Below are positions 8,987-17,014 of a stretch of DNA of 64,000 bases, piece after piece. The stretch lies in IMG/VR virus record IMGVR_UViG_3300021375_000014, positions 31,950-95,949 of that record. The stretch is one strand, 5' to 3'. Below the pieces are notes generated by a model. That model was given only the letters and a program-made list of their open reading frames with translations, made no database searches and was not told the DNA's origin. Position numbers and translations under genes: made by a program. The stretch comes from a virus. How positions within the stretch are numbered: the stretch's first letter is position 1; each line of letters opens with the position of its first letter.

Positions 8987-10366
8987 CTACTGTTCCTTAA
9001 AAAATTCTATTTCATTATCACTGTAATTTACAAGAGATTCCGAATTATTTATATCACGAATAGGAACTAAACTAAGTGAGCCCTTCATGCGTCCGTTTGC
9101 ACCAGGCGTATGCCACTGTGAAATATTGAGTATTTTATCACGCATTGTTTCTGCTCTTTCTAGAAATCCTGGTGGGGTCATTAGTTTTATCTCAAGCCAA
9201 TTATCTTCGTCAACTTTATCATGATGATCCATAATTATTTTACAATTTTCAATGAATCTTTCTTCGTTGCCTCGGTATAGATCCATACTAGCAAAATGTG
9301 CACTCATATTAACACTATTAATATATTTTATTGCTTCACTCCAGAATTTTGTACTTCGACTGCCATTTGTAGTTACCAATATCCATTGATTTCGAGACTT
9401 TAAATATTTTAAAATGTCAATGAATTGCGGATGCATTGTAGGTTCACCTCCACCAAAATTCCATCTGATTTGTTCGCCGTTGCCCCAATTATCGATAATC
9501 ATATCGATAGTATTTATAACAGTTTCATATGATGGAAACTTTTCAGTATTACTATGAACTGCCGGCCAACAATAGTCACATGCATAATTACATCGTCTTC
9601 CAATGTCCCATAAGATTTGATATGGAATAGGAAAGTTCATTTCTACTCCAACGCTTTCATCTATATTATCAGTGAGATAATTCTTGCCACCACGTTTAGT
9701 GCCATCATATTGATTATGTGTCACATCCAGTAACTTCATATGTTCTACGGTTTTTGCTTTACTTAAAATTACATCCGCACCGCAGCCACAACTCTTAAAA
9801 GGACAAACTGTATAATTTTCAGGTATATCAATACCTTCACGAATATTGCCTAACAACCCCCAATTTTTCGGTATGTCATCTAATGTACTTTCCCATTTCC
9901 ATGCACTTGCAGTTGTATCAATATTATCTGTTTGTATATTCTTTCCTAAATTCTTGAAAAAAGTTTCTTCTGCTTCTTTTAATGCATCTTGTAGTTTAAT
10001 ATGTTGTTCGCATGTTTCCCAACCGTTCTTAGGCAACGGCCAACCACCTATTGTATTTTCATTATACCATTCAATATGCGGATAAGAACCAAATATTCTT
10101 TCACGCTCAACCCTCCATCCTTCTACAGTTGTATCATGATGTGCAGTACTATTTCTATGACTACTGGCACAGTTGCCATTCCATATATTACCATCATAAT
10201 CTATATAAAGTCCACGCACTCCGGCACTACACTGCCATCCCTTCCATTTGTTATGTTCTCTTGCAATAGCCTCATCCACACTCATTCTAATAAACTTACC
10301 ATTCGTATCATACACACGTAGTTGTTTATTATCTAATGGAATCCGAGGATCTGATTTAATCGGCAT
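8987..10366 (-). CDS. Radical SAM protein with N-terminal SPASM-like domain (459 aa)
   Basis: The SAM-cluster motif is at Cys259, Cys263 and Cys266 (GRRCNYACDYCWP) and the SAM-contact motif is GGGEPT near residue 305. Residues 44-200 precede it and hold a second cysteine set: WQCSAGVRGLYIDYDGN, WNGNC and VCPFKSCGCGAD. The same block is found at the C-terminus of the neighbouring radical SAM protein (10356-11363), so the domain order is swapped between the two. The gene overlaps that neighbour by 11 bases. The reaction is unknown; peptide or sugar modification are both plausible for this family. Confidence 0.85.
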   Translation of the reverse strand: MPIKSDPRIPLDNKQLRVYDTNGKFIRMSVDEAIAREHNKWKGWQCSAGVRGLYIDYDGNIWNGNCASSHRNSTAHHDTTVEGWRVERERIFGSYPHIEWYNENTIGGWPLPKNGWETCEQHIKLQDALKEAEETFFKNLGKNIQTDNIDTTASAWKWESTLDDIPKNWGLLGNIREGIDIPENYTVCPFKSCGCGADVILSKAKTVEHMKLLDVTHNQYDGTKRGGKNYLTDNIDESVGVEMNFPIPYQILWDIGRRCNYACDYCWPAVHSNTEKFPSYETVINTIDMIIDNWGNGEQIRWNFGGGEPTMHPQFIDILKYLKSRNQWILVTTNGSRSTKFWSEAIKYINSVNMSAHFASMDLYRGNEERFIENCKIIMDHHDKVDEDNWLEIKLMTPPGFLERAETMRDKILNISQWHTPGANGRMKGSLSLVPIRDINNSESLVNYSDNEIEFFKEQ

Positions 10367-11363
10367 CTTCTAAGACCTCATATCTATTTTTAGGAAGTAA
10401 TTTTTTACTCATAATATCAAAGTTACAATGACACATACTTTTTGTGCACATTACAGGCTTAGTTGGCCATTTGATATTCTTTGGTAACTTCATATTACCA
10501 AGAGTTCCGCCCACTCTACACCAGCCAATCATTACACTACCATCAAAGTCTACTACAATCTGTTCTATTCCACTCCAACACAACCAACCTTTCCAGTTGT
10601 TTGTCTTATCATTAATAAAACGATGTGCACTGCTATTTTCACTTAAATTATTAACATCATCGTGCATTTGCATACTACCACGATATATAGGCCAAGACTT
10701 TGTATGTTCTATATTACTTGCTAGATCATGCCATTGTCTATCAATGTATCCTATTTGTGCATCAGTATAAGTATAAAGTGTTTCACCAAAATCTATAATT
10801 AACGGTTGCAAAGCAAGGCTAATATTTGGAATACTAATAACGGTTTCAGCAAGGTCTTGACAGATTGGCCATATTTCAGGATCATAATGCATCATTATGT
10901 TTACATGGGTACGACATTGTTCACTCATAATCTTAACTACGTTAAGAAAATGTTCGGCATCGCCTTCTTCTGGATGAAAGCTTAAGCAAACATGATCGAA
11001 TTTCTCTTTGTTCTTTTCCCACCACCGTACGGTACGACTTCCATTACTGATAAATCCAATGTCGTGTCCAATAGATTTAATATATTCAGCACACTTAATA
11101 AAATCTTTCCATAAGGTTACTTCTCCTCCAGTAAATTCGAAATATACTTTACGAGGGGAATAATGTTCTACAGTGGCATCAATGAATTCATGAATAATTT
11201 TAAAATCATTCCATCCAAAACTACCATCATTTAGTATACTAGGACAATATGAACAAGTAAAATTGCACATATTACCCAAATTCCAATTCACAACTACCCA
11301 ATCTTTACACTCACTGTGATGATGATCTAGTCGATTATAAAAGTCTTGTGGTCCTAAGGGCAT
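10356..11363 (-). CDS. Radical SAM/SPASM protein (335 aa)
   Basis: The canonical order is seen here: a radical SAM domain with Cys33, Cys37 and Cys40 (NMCNFTCSYCPS) and a TGGEVT motif near residue 78, followed by a SPASM-like cysteine domain (WLCWSGIEQIVVDFDGS, IGWCRVGG, MCTKSMCHCNFD). SPASM enzymes carry extra iron-sulfur clusters and usually act on peptides or proteins. The glutamate of the usual GGEP motif is kept but the proline is Val. The start codon directly abuts the stop of the 59-residue peptide gene, so the two are translationally coupled. Confidence 0.87.
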   Translation of the reverse strand: MPLGPQDFYNRLDHHHSECKDWVVVNWNLGNMCNFTCSYCPSILNDGSFGWNDFKIIHEFIDATVEHYSPRKVYFEFTGGEVTLWKDFIKCAEYIKSIGHDIGFISNGSRTVRWWEKNKEKFDHVCLSFHPEEGDAEHFLNVVKIMSEQCRTHVNIMMHYDPEIWPICQDLAETVISIPNISLALQPLIIDFGETLYTYTDAQIGYIDRQWHDLASNIEHTKSWPIYRGSMQMHDDVNNLSENSSAHRFINDKTNNWKGWLCWSGIEQIVVDFDGSVMIGWCRVGGTLGNMKLPKNIKWPTKPVMCTKSMCHCNFDIMSKKLLPKNRYEVLEDAD

Positions 11364-11543
11364 CTACTTATCTTTGTCCATTTTATTATTCATTTGTTCT
11401 TCCAAACGTTGCACAGATTGTAATATTTCCCATAGTTTCCAATCCATAGTTTTTGCTAATTCTAAAATTTCAGCATTAAATTCATTGTTATTTTCTTTGA
11501 CTTCATCAATTGGTGCATCCAATAGTCTTATTTTCTTAACCAT
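11364..11543 (-). CDS. Small charged protein directly before the radical SAM genes (59 aa)
   Basis: ATG at 11541-11543 is preceded by a strong AGGAG ribosome-binding site 7 bases away, and the TAG stop touches the ATG of the radical SAM/SPASM gene. The 59-residue product begins MVKKIRLLDAPIDEVK and is a probable helical hairpin or coiled coil (ILELAKTMDWKLWEILQSVQRLEEQMNNK). It contains no Cys and few Ser/Thr. It could be a cofactor-like partner, a recognition element or a peptide substrate of the radical SAM enzymes, or simply a small structural protein. Function unknown. Confidence 0.7.
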   Translation of the reverse strand: MVKKIRLLDAPIDEVKENNNEFNAEILELAKTMDWKLWEILQSVQRLEEQMNNKMDKDK

Positions 11544-11571
11544 AATTATCTCCTAGGTTATAATTTTATTT

Positions 11572-12528
11572 TTATCTATCCCAACCGGTTGATTTTTCAG
11601 TTGCCAGTGGATTTCCTACACGCTTGGGATTTATGTAAACTAATTTAAAAAAGTTTGACATTTCTGCTGTTGGATCACATAATTCCATTCCTAGCATTTC
11701 TGATAATTTATCACCTAATTCTAATGATTTATCATATAACAAGTCTTCATCGAATTCAGAATTGTCTGACAAAAATTCTGGATATATATCATCATGAAAA
11801 TAAGATTTGAACCAATCATAATCACTAATACTTTCAGTGATAAAGGTTTCATCGAAGTTGACACGATAACATCCCAGACGCGCACCATATATTGCCCATA
11901 AACCATTTTCTATATCTGCACCAATATTACACCAGGTAAGTAATCGATGATAATTCTTTGGCCAAACTTTAGTTTTAAATTTAGAAGGTTCAATAATTTT
12001 GCCTTCATCCAACGACATTTTAACACCTTCACGAAAACCACTACGAAATGCTTGAAATGGTGATCCACTATTAAATATCATTGAATATGTATTATTCATT
12101 TGCTTGTAATCTAAATCCCAACAAAAGTCAAGTTTTTTAGTTTCATTATCTGCATTCTCATGAGTCCGCATATCTAACACAAGTTGTACAGGCCAGCATT
12201 TAATGCCACCATTGCCATATACTAATCCATTTGTTATGTTCTTTGCGCCCCAGGATATTACACTTTTACTTATATCAATGTTGGTAGGAAAATTCAATAC
12301 AAGATCAAAGAATTTTTCATCAACGATATTATCACCATCAATAGTTATAAATCTATCTGATTTACTTTCACGCGCACAAGCCTTATGTGCATTATCAAAT
12401 CCTTTTACGCCATCAATACGTTTTGCGTGTGGATACTTCTTCAATAAATCGACATAATGCTCTTCTTTGTTAGGTTCATCATAACTAAGATAAAAAATAT
12501 CTAAGTCTTTAATTGTAATTGTAGTCAT
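11572..12528 (-). CDS. Phage glycosyltransferase-like protein (GT-A fold)
   Basis: The N-terminal half has the GT-A pattern: an FYLSYDEPN start, PHAKRIDGVKGFDNAHKAC, then the metal-binding DxD as ITIDGDN at Asp64-Gly65-Asp66. I recall close relatives in T4-like phages of marine bacteria, annotated as glycosyltransferases of unknown target. An NDP-sugar is the likely donor. The family usually modifies DNA bases, virion proteins or a host glycan. It begins inside the last codons of the gene at 12525 (4-base overlap) and is separated from the 59-residue peptide gene by 28 bases. Confidence 0.72.
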   Translation of the reverse strand: MTTITIKDLDIFYLSYDEPNKEEHYVDLLKKYPHAKRIDGVKGFDNAHKACARESKSDRFITIDGDNIVDEKFFDLVLNFPTNIDISKSVISWGAKNITNGLVYGNGGIKCWPVQLVLDMRTHENADNETKKLDFCWDLDYKQMNNTYSMIFNSGSPFQAFRSGFREGVKMSLDEGKIIEPSKFKTKVWPKNYHRLLTWCNIGADIENGLWAIYGARLGCYRVNFDETFITESISDYDWFKSYFHDDIYPEFLSDNSEFDEDLLYDKSLELGDKLSEMLGMELCDPTAEMSNFFKLVYINPKRVGNPLATEKSTGWDR

Positions 12529-13097
12529 AATAATCTTTTATCCTTTATTGAATAAGTTTCTAGTATCTCTTCAGTTATATACATACTTATGTCATCGTAT
12601 TTATGTATGTAGTTAATTGTATATTTTTCACCAGAAATTAACTTTTCATAATTTAAATTTACAGCATCAATTATAAAATCAGGCTCGTCTTTTAATGTAA
12701 TATAGAAATTTTGATTTAACTTAGCAAGCAATGTGGTGTCTACCGATATATCTTTTGCTAACTGAAATGAAAATCCTGTGTCAATAATATCAATAATAAT
12801 TGTCGGATTAAACATTGTTTTCAATTTTTGTATATTATTTTTTATATGTATAGGTTTTTTTCTATCTTTTTGAACAATATAATAACTCACTGTATCATTT
12901 TTGTAAATGACATGGAAATCATCAATTTTTCGTGTGCCATCTAATAAAATACTAATATCAGAAGTTTTAAAGTATGCATATGTATTATTACTATCAGAAC
13001 ACACACGGTTTTCAAATGATTCGATTGTGCCATTATCGTCAAAATAAACTATCTTGTAATCATCAGAGTCCTTTATATTTTTTATACACTCGAACAT
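12525..13097 (-). CDS. Unknown protein between two glycosyltransferase-like genes (190 aa)
   Basis: I do not recognise this 190-residue protein. It is beta-rich and Ile/Asp-rich, with no Cys motif, signal peptide or membrane segment. The central stretch PTIIIDIIDTGFSFQLAKDIS and the C-terminal ISMYITEEILETYSI suggest a compact mixed alpha/beta domain. Its first codons overlap the end of the gene at 13082, and its end overlaps the start of the glycosyltransferase at 12528, so it is translated as part of the same unit. It may be an accessory subunit or acceptor-specificity factor. Confidence 0.6.
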   Translation of the reverse strand: MFECIKNIKDSDDYKIVYFDDNGTIESFENRVCSDSNNTYAYFKTSDISILLDGTRKIDDFHVIYKNDTVSYYIVQKDRKKPIHIKNNIQKLKTMFNPTIIIDIIDTGFSFQLAKDISVDTTLLAKLNQNFYITLKDEPDFIIDAVNLNYEKLISGEKYTINYIHKYDDISMYITEEILETYSIKDKRLL

Positions 13098-13942
13098 AAT
13101 ACTACATCCTCATATTTTTCAATAATTGAATCTGTGAGCCAATCTTTTTCTACATAATGAAATGGCATTATTATTTCTTGATTATTAACAACAATTCTCA
13201 AATCATCAGTTACATAACTTGGCAATGTTTTATTCCAAGCAGAAGATATACTTCTATTTGGTATATTCTGTACGTGACTTTTCATATGTACAAATTTGGG
13301 AACAACTGAGTTGATAGTAATAGAACTATTTGATGGGAACAACTTTGCAGCCAGAGAGAATGCAATATCAGCACTTATCCAATCTTGCCCTTCATCATCC
13401 AAGTATGCATTATAGTAATAATCCCAATTTTCCATAATATCTTGAACTAATCTAAAGTATTGAAATGATTTTTTAGATTTATTAAAGTAAGTAAAATTAC
13501 TGTATATGTCAGGAAGTTCACAACTTGTAAATTTTTTACGATAATAATCACTTGTTACTGGTTTATCTCTAAATGTTCTGGCATTGGAACATAAGCATAC
13601 ATCCGATGAGGCTAGAATGTCCCACCAATGATCGACTGACGCAGTAAACAACTGGTCAGAATCGAGTATAATAGTTTGGTCGAATGGAGACATATGAATA
13701 TATTTCCATTTATTTTCTATTTTCCATGTCGAAGATGCCGCATTATCTTTCCAGGGTATATCAATTATGTGGTCAAATATATCGATATGCTTTTGTTCTA
13801 ATCTATCGCCAGTCTTGTTATCAACACAAAGACAAACTAAATTTTCTTCTTGTGTTGCTTTTATACTCAGCGCCAACGCATATGACAATCGCAAGTGGTC
13901 AACATCTGAATTTTGAGCAATTATAATGTAACCTCTACTCAA
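13082..13942 (-). CDS. GT-A glycosyltransferase-like protein (286 aa)
   Basis: The first 100 residues follow the GT-A/GT8-like plan: a YIIIAQNSDVDHLRLSYALALSIK start, a middle substrate-contact strand, and the DxD as IILDSDQLF at Asp94 and Asp96. The neighbour at 13939 has the same length and the same plan, so the two are probably paralogues. The only start at the right place is a TTG at 13940-13942 that overlaps the upstream stop (TTGA); this is unusual but fits coupled translation. It should transfer a sugar from an NDP-sugar; donor and acceptor are unknown. Confidence 0.68.
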   Translation of the reverse strand: MSRGYIIIAQNSDVDHLRLSYALALSIKATQEENLVCLCVDNKTGDRLEQKHIDIFDHIIDIPWKDNAASSTWKIENKWKYIHMSPFDQTIILDSDQLFTASVDHWWDILASSDVCLCSNARTFRDKPVTSDYYRKKFTSCELPDIYSNFTYFNKSKKSFQYFRLVQDIMENWDYYYNAYLDDEGQDWISADIAFSLAAKLFPSNSSITINSVVPKFVHMKSHVQNIPNRSISSAWNKTLPSYVTDDLRIVVNNQEIIMPFHYVEKDWLTDSIIEKYEDVVLCSSV

Positions 13943-14799
13943 TTTGCCATACCATATTCAAAGAAACTGTCTATATTTTTCATAATGCTTCCCTTGTTCA
14001 TTATGTGCAAATCAGTATTCTGAATCCTAACCATATTGCCACTTTTTTTATTCATCTTAGTAAGCATTAAAATATTAGTCGGACTATCAATTCTAAAGAT
14101 TCTATCTGTATCAAAACTATTCATCAAGCAATTTATAGGCAATTTAGGAACAATATCATTCATACCATTTGTAATAATATGAAGTGCAATTGAAAACGTA
14201 TGGTCATTACGATATAATTTTATATCACAGGAATACTTTTTATAATACCACTTCCAATTATTTTTTATGATATCAACCATACTAAATAACATTGAAGTAA
14301 ATTCACTCTTTCTAAAATAAAGTAACGTTGCCCAATACATGTCAATGCTGGTGTTAGATATTTTAATAACGCTATCTAAATTATTGTTAGAAATATCAGA
14401 ATAGTTTTTAGTAATCATGAAATCGTTTTTACTTCCCCATACACCATCCAATACATCAGACATTATAAAATAATCACAATCAATTACTAGAGTTTCATCA
14501 TACGGTGATAAGTTATAAACATTTCCTCTATTAGTATTAATAAATTTCGCATTTACTGAATCACTATAAGTATCATGATATTTACGAGTAGTGGCATCAG
14601 TGGGAACTGGTACTATGATGGTTCTATCAAAATACATATTAACTAATTCTTCATTGCCAGATAATGATTCTTTATCTGTAACTAAACATATTTCATGAAA
14701 TCCAGACAAGTTTCTTCTTGCATAGCCTGCACTTGCACATGCTATCATAACATAATCTATATACTTATTATTATGGGAAAATATTATTATACCATTCAT
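13939..14799 (-). CDS. GT-A glycosyltransferase-like protein, paralogue (286 aa)
   Basis: The protein begins MNGIIIFSHNNKYIDYVMIACASAGYARR and carries a DxD as ETLVIDCDYFI at Asp107 and Asp109. Length and order of elements match the gene that follows, which points to a local duplication. The C-terminal third has a DxH-containing HTFSIALHIITNG segment that may complete the metal site. Its ATG overlaps the preceding stop (TAATG). It is the second gene after the promoter at 15175-15203. Confidence 0.66.
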   Translation of the reverse strand: MNGIIIFSHNNKYIDYVMIACASAGYARRNLSGFHEICLVTDKESLSGNEELVNMYFDRTIIVPVPTDATTRKYHDTYSDSVNAKFINTNRGNVYNLSPYDETLVIDCDYFIMSDVLDGVWGSKNDFMITKNYSDISNNNLDSVIKISNTSIDMYWATLLYFRKSEFTSMLFSMVDIIKNNWKWYYKKYSCDIKLYRNDHTFSIALHIITNGMNDIVPKLPINCLMNSFDTDRIFRIDSPTNILMLTKMNKKSGNMVRIQNTDLHIMNKGSIMKNIDSFFEYGMAN

Positions 14800-15143
14800 T
14801 ATATTTCTAATGCTATTTCAATTTTTGATGAACTACGCAACTGTTCATACTGCATATAAAAATCATTCACAACTTCAAAATATTTACAAGAGACAGTTTC
14901 TAATAGTTCGACAATATCATTTATTCTAATAGGCAAATTATTTCTATCTAGAATGACAATGGTTTTCTTATTATTTTGTACAGCATAATTCAAGAATCCA
15001 ATAAATTCTTGAGTTATATCAAACGATCCACCATTTTCATGATGTATTAGAGCAGTTGAAACTTTATCTTGCATAATCTTTTTATTAAGATTAAATGTAC
15101 ACAATGTGTTTCTATAGGATAAAATATCTTGTAAATCTTCCAT
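14799..15143 (-). CDS. First gene of the radical SAM/glycan operon, unknown (114 aa)
   Basis: I do not recognise this protein. I choose ATG 15143 (MEDLQDILSYRN) because a TGGA ribosome-binding site lies 9-12 bases upstream, and because the longer frame from 15206 would begin inside the -35 box of the promoter at 15175-15203. The middle reads like a Rossmann-type strand (KKTIVILDRNNLPIRINDIVELL), so it may bind a nucleotide or form an alpha/beta accessory domain. As the promoter-proximal gene, it may have a regulatory or early role in the pathway. Confidence 0.6.
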   Translation of the reverse strand: MEDLQDILSYRNTLCTFNLNKKIMQDKVSTALIHHENGGSFDITQEFIGFLNYAVQNNKKTIVILDRNNLPIRINDIVELLETVSCKYFEVVNDFYMQYEQLRSSSKIEIALEI

Positions 15144-15174
15144 TATAATAATTCCACTAATATTAATCTCTTCT

Positions 15175-15203
15175 ACTATATCATAGCAAGACCAATATGT
15201 CAA
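15175..15203 (-). promoter_or_regulatory. Early-type promoter for the radical SAM/glycan unit
   Basis: Read on the minus strand, TTGACA lies at 15203-15198 and TATAGT at 15180-15175, with a 17-base spacer. The next start on that strand is ATG 15143, about 30 bases downstream. The thirteen genes down to 1832 follow with overlaps or short gaps (largest 52 bases) and no terminator that I can see, so one long transcript is likely. No late-type GATAAATAC box is present here. Confidence 0.78.
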
Positions 15204-15223
15204 CATAAATTATTAATAATTTA

Positions 15224-16267
15224 TTAATCTGATATTTCTGAAATATCAGATATTATATTATAAATTGGCATTTCAGTGATAACGCCAAGACTACTACTAT
15301 CAGAATCATCAGCACGTTTCTGTGATAATTTAATTGATAAATCTCCAATAACATAATCTCCATTTGTAGTTCCAATTGGATCTGTTGGCAATACACCATC
15401 ACCACAGTAATAACCGCCATAGCTAAGTTCGGTTGAAGTGTCACAATTTGTCATTGTTACATTAATTTCTATATTAGCATCGCCAGAAAGTTTAGCGTAA
15501 ACAGTTACTGAATTTCCATTAAAACTTGGATTTTCTAACGCAGAATACACACGATTATAAATCTGTTGCCAGTCTGCAGTTAGACTTGTAAATCCAGGTC
15601 CAGACGTGCCAATTCCAGTTGATGAAACGGTTTGGGAATGTCCAATAATTATAACACCGATTGAATCAAATAGATTACTCCATGCGATACTAGGAATATA
15701 TAATGGAGCACTATCTATTAATAAGTCGGCAGTAATTCTAATATCGCCGCCAGCATTAAAGTGCCACCGTCTTGCATCTTCACTTGCAAATTTAGTATTA
15801 AATATTATATTCTTACCTATATTCGAAGTTTTCCATAACTCATCTGGATCATTTGTTTCTAAATTATCAACATATGTTTGCTGCACACTAGAAACATTGT
15901 TTTGAACTGACATTTTTCCTAAATTAGAAGTTAATTTATTTGTTCTAATAGATTCTATATCTGTACGAATCGTATCGATATGATATATTATATCATCTAA
16001 AGAATCAAAATCGCCTTCGAATATATTACTAAGCGTAGTGAGTGTTGTTCCTTGATGCGATGCAGAAAAAGTCATTGCATAAAAAAGTTCCATCCAGTTC
16101 TTTTTAAGTAATCTCTGCCCTTTATTAACATGATTAACAAAAAGTTGGTCTTGTCCATATCCAGAATCACCTGCGCCTATACCAACAATTTCATTTATAT
16201 CGTTTGCTAATAAATTAAAATCATCAGATGTGAATTGACTACTTATGGGATAACTTTGCGGGGACAT
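15224..16267 (-). CDS. Virion structural protein, baseplate/tail periphery (347 aa)
   Basis: The protein starts MSPQSYPISSQFTSDDFN and has a helical N-terminal third followed by a beta-rich domain that contains RRWHFNAGGDIRITADL. That FNAGGxIR phrase recurs in structural proteins of many marine phages. Its location after the giant wedge gene and the gene at 16278 corresponds to the gp8-gp12 part of the T4 baseplate cluster, but I cannot assign a specific T4 number. The last codons form a perfect 10-base stem around a 3-base loop (15228-15250), which may act as a transcript end. Confidence 0.65.
   Translation of the reverse strand: MSPQSYPISSQFTSDDFNLLANDINEIVGIGAGDSGYGQDQLFVNHVNKGQRLLKKNWMELFYAMTFSASHQGTTLTTLSNIFEGDFDSLDDIIYHIDTIRTDIESIRTNKLTSNLGKMSVQNNVSSVQQTYVDNLETNDPDELWKTSNIGKNIIFNTKFASEDARRWHFNAGGDIRITADLLIDSAPLYIPSIAWSNLFDSIGVIIIGHSQTVSSTGIGTSGPGFTSLTADWQQIYNRVYSALENPSFNGNSVTVYAKLSGDANIEINVTMTNCDTSTELSYGGYYCGDGVLPTDPIGTTNGDYVIGDLSIKLSQKRADDSDSSSLGVITEMPIYNIISDISEISD
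15228..15250 (-). terminator. Hairpin at the end of the virion operon
   Basis: TCTGATATTT and AAATATCAGA form a perfect 10-base stem around CTG, inside the last codons of the 347-residue virion gene. On the minus strand it is followed by AT-rich sequence without a true U-run, so it may be a weak terminator or an mRNA 3' end stabiliser. It separates the late virion transcript from the early-type promoter at 15175. Confidence 0.4.
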
Positions 16268-16277
16268 TCACCACTCC

Positions 16278-16952
16278 TTAATTTACTTGAATCGTTATGG
16301 TATAGTCAATAATAATTGTTCTATTTGCTGACAACAATACCGGATGGAATGTGACATGAGTCAACATTGTTGTTTTTGATTCATCCATGTCGCCATTAGT
16401 AGTTACTCCAGCCATTAGTCCTATTTCATCAATTGTAAACGCATTCACACTTAGTGTATCTGGCGAACTATCTGTTTCTGGTAAATTTAAACTGGGATCA
16501 ACTATTTTAACTGCATCTTCATATGCGGTGTGGTTAACTTCAACAGAACATACAATCTTAGCAGTATTTGCGGGAACGGATTCATTACTATCCATCTCCT
16601 CACCTGCATAATAAACTGTATTAACTGTCTCCTGTTCATACACCTTTGCATAAAGCGTTGAATTACTTGCAGTTATGGGAAGTTGATCATAATTTCCAAA
16701 AACTCTAGGTGCACGATATTCTAATGTAGTGGTAGAGTTACTACCACCATTGCCGAAAGCCATCCAATTAACTATGGGAGGCGCGCCAGCAGAGTTAACG
16801 CTTGTAGGTTTACCTGCTAGTGCGGATGCAAGAACATAAGCCATATTACCTGGATGTATCGCATTCTTTTTTTCCAAGAGTACCTTTCCAGTATCTTTAT
16901 CATATATTTTAACTTTACCAACTATCTGGGATGTCACTTCATCATTAAACAT
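16278..16952 (-). CDS. Virion structural protein, probable baseplate component (224 aa)
   Basis: The N-terminus reads KVKIYDKDTGKVLLEKKNAIHPGNMAYVLASALAG, a pattern seen in phage tail and baseplate proteins that begin with a small beta hairpin and an AIHxGN motif. The C-terminal half has FTIDEIGLMAG and THVTFHPVLLSANRTIIIDY, which looks like a beta-sandwich. A late-type promoter element (16988-16997) lies 36 bases upstream. It is transcribed away from the giant gene's 3' end in the same direction and is followed after 10 bases by the gene at 15224. Confidence 0.65.
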   Translation of the reverse strand: MFNDEVTSQIVGKVKIYDKDTGKVLLEKKNAIHPGNMAYVLASALAGKPTSVNSAGAPPIVNWMAFGNGGSNSTTTLEYRAPRVFGNYDQLPITASNSTLYAKVYEQETVNTVYYAGEEMDSNESVPANTAKIVCSVEVNHTAYEDAVKIVDPSLNLPETDSSPDTLSVNAFTIDEIGLMAGVTTNGDMDESKTTMLTHVTFHPVLLSANRTIIIDYTITIQVN

Positions 16953-16987
16953 TTCGGTCTCTCTTCTTTGTTATATCAGAACTTAAA

Positions 16988-16997
16988 GTATTTATCA
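16988..16997 (-). promoter_or_regulatory. Late-type promoter element, TGATAAATAC
   Basis: Minus-strand TGATAAATAC, close to the T4 late box TATAAATA read by gp55, is 36 bases before the start at 16952. The same ten bases occur at 31043, 40615, 48354 and 56564 next to other virion genes. Confidence 0.65.
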
Positions 16998-17014
16998 TTT
17001 TAGTTATATACATA

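Noticed and set aside
15144-15206. N-terminal extension of the 114-residue protein
   Set aside because: It would start inside the -35 box of a good promoter and has no ribosome-binding site, so the ATG at 15143 is preferred.
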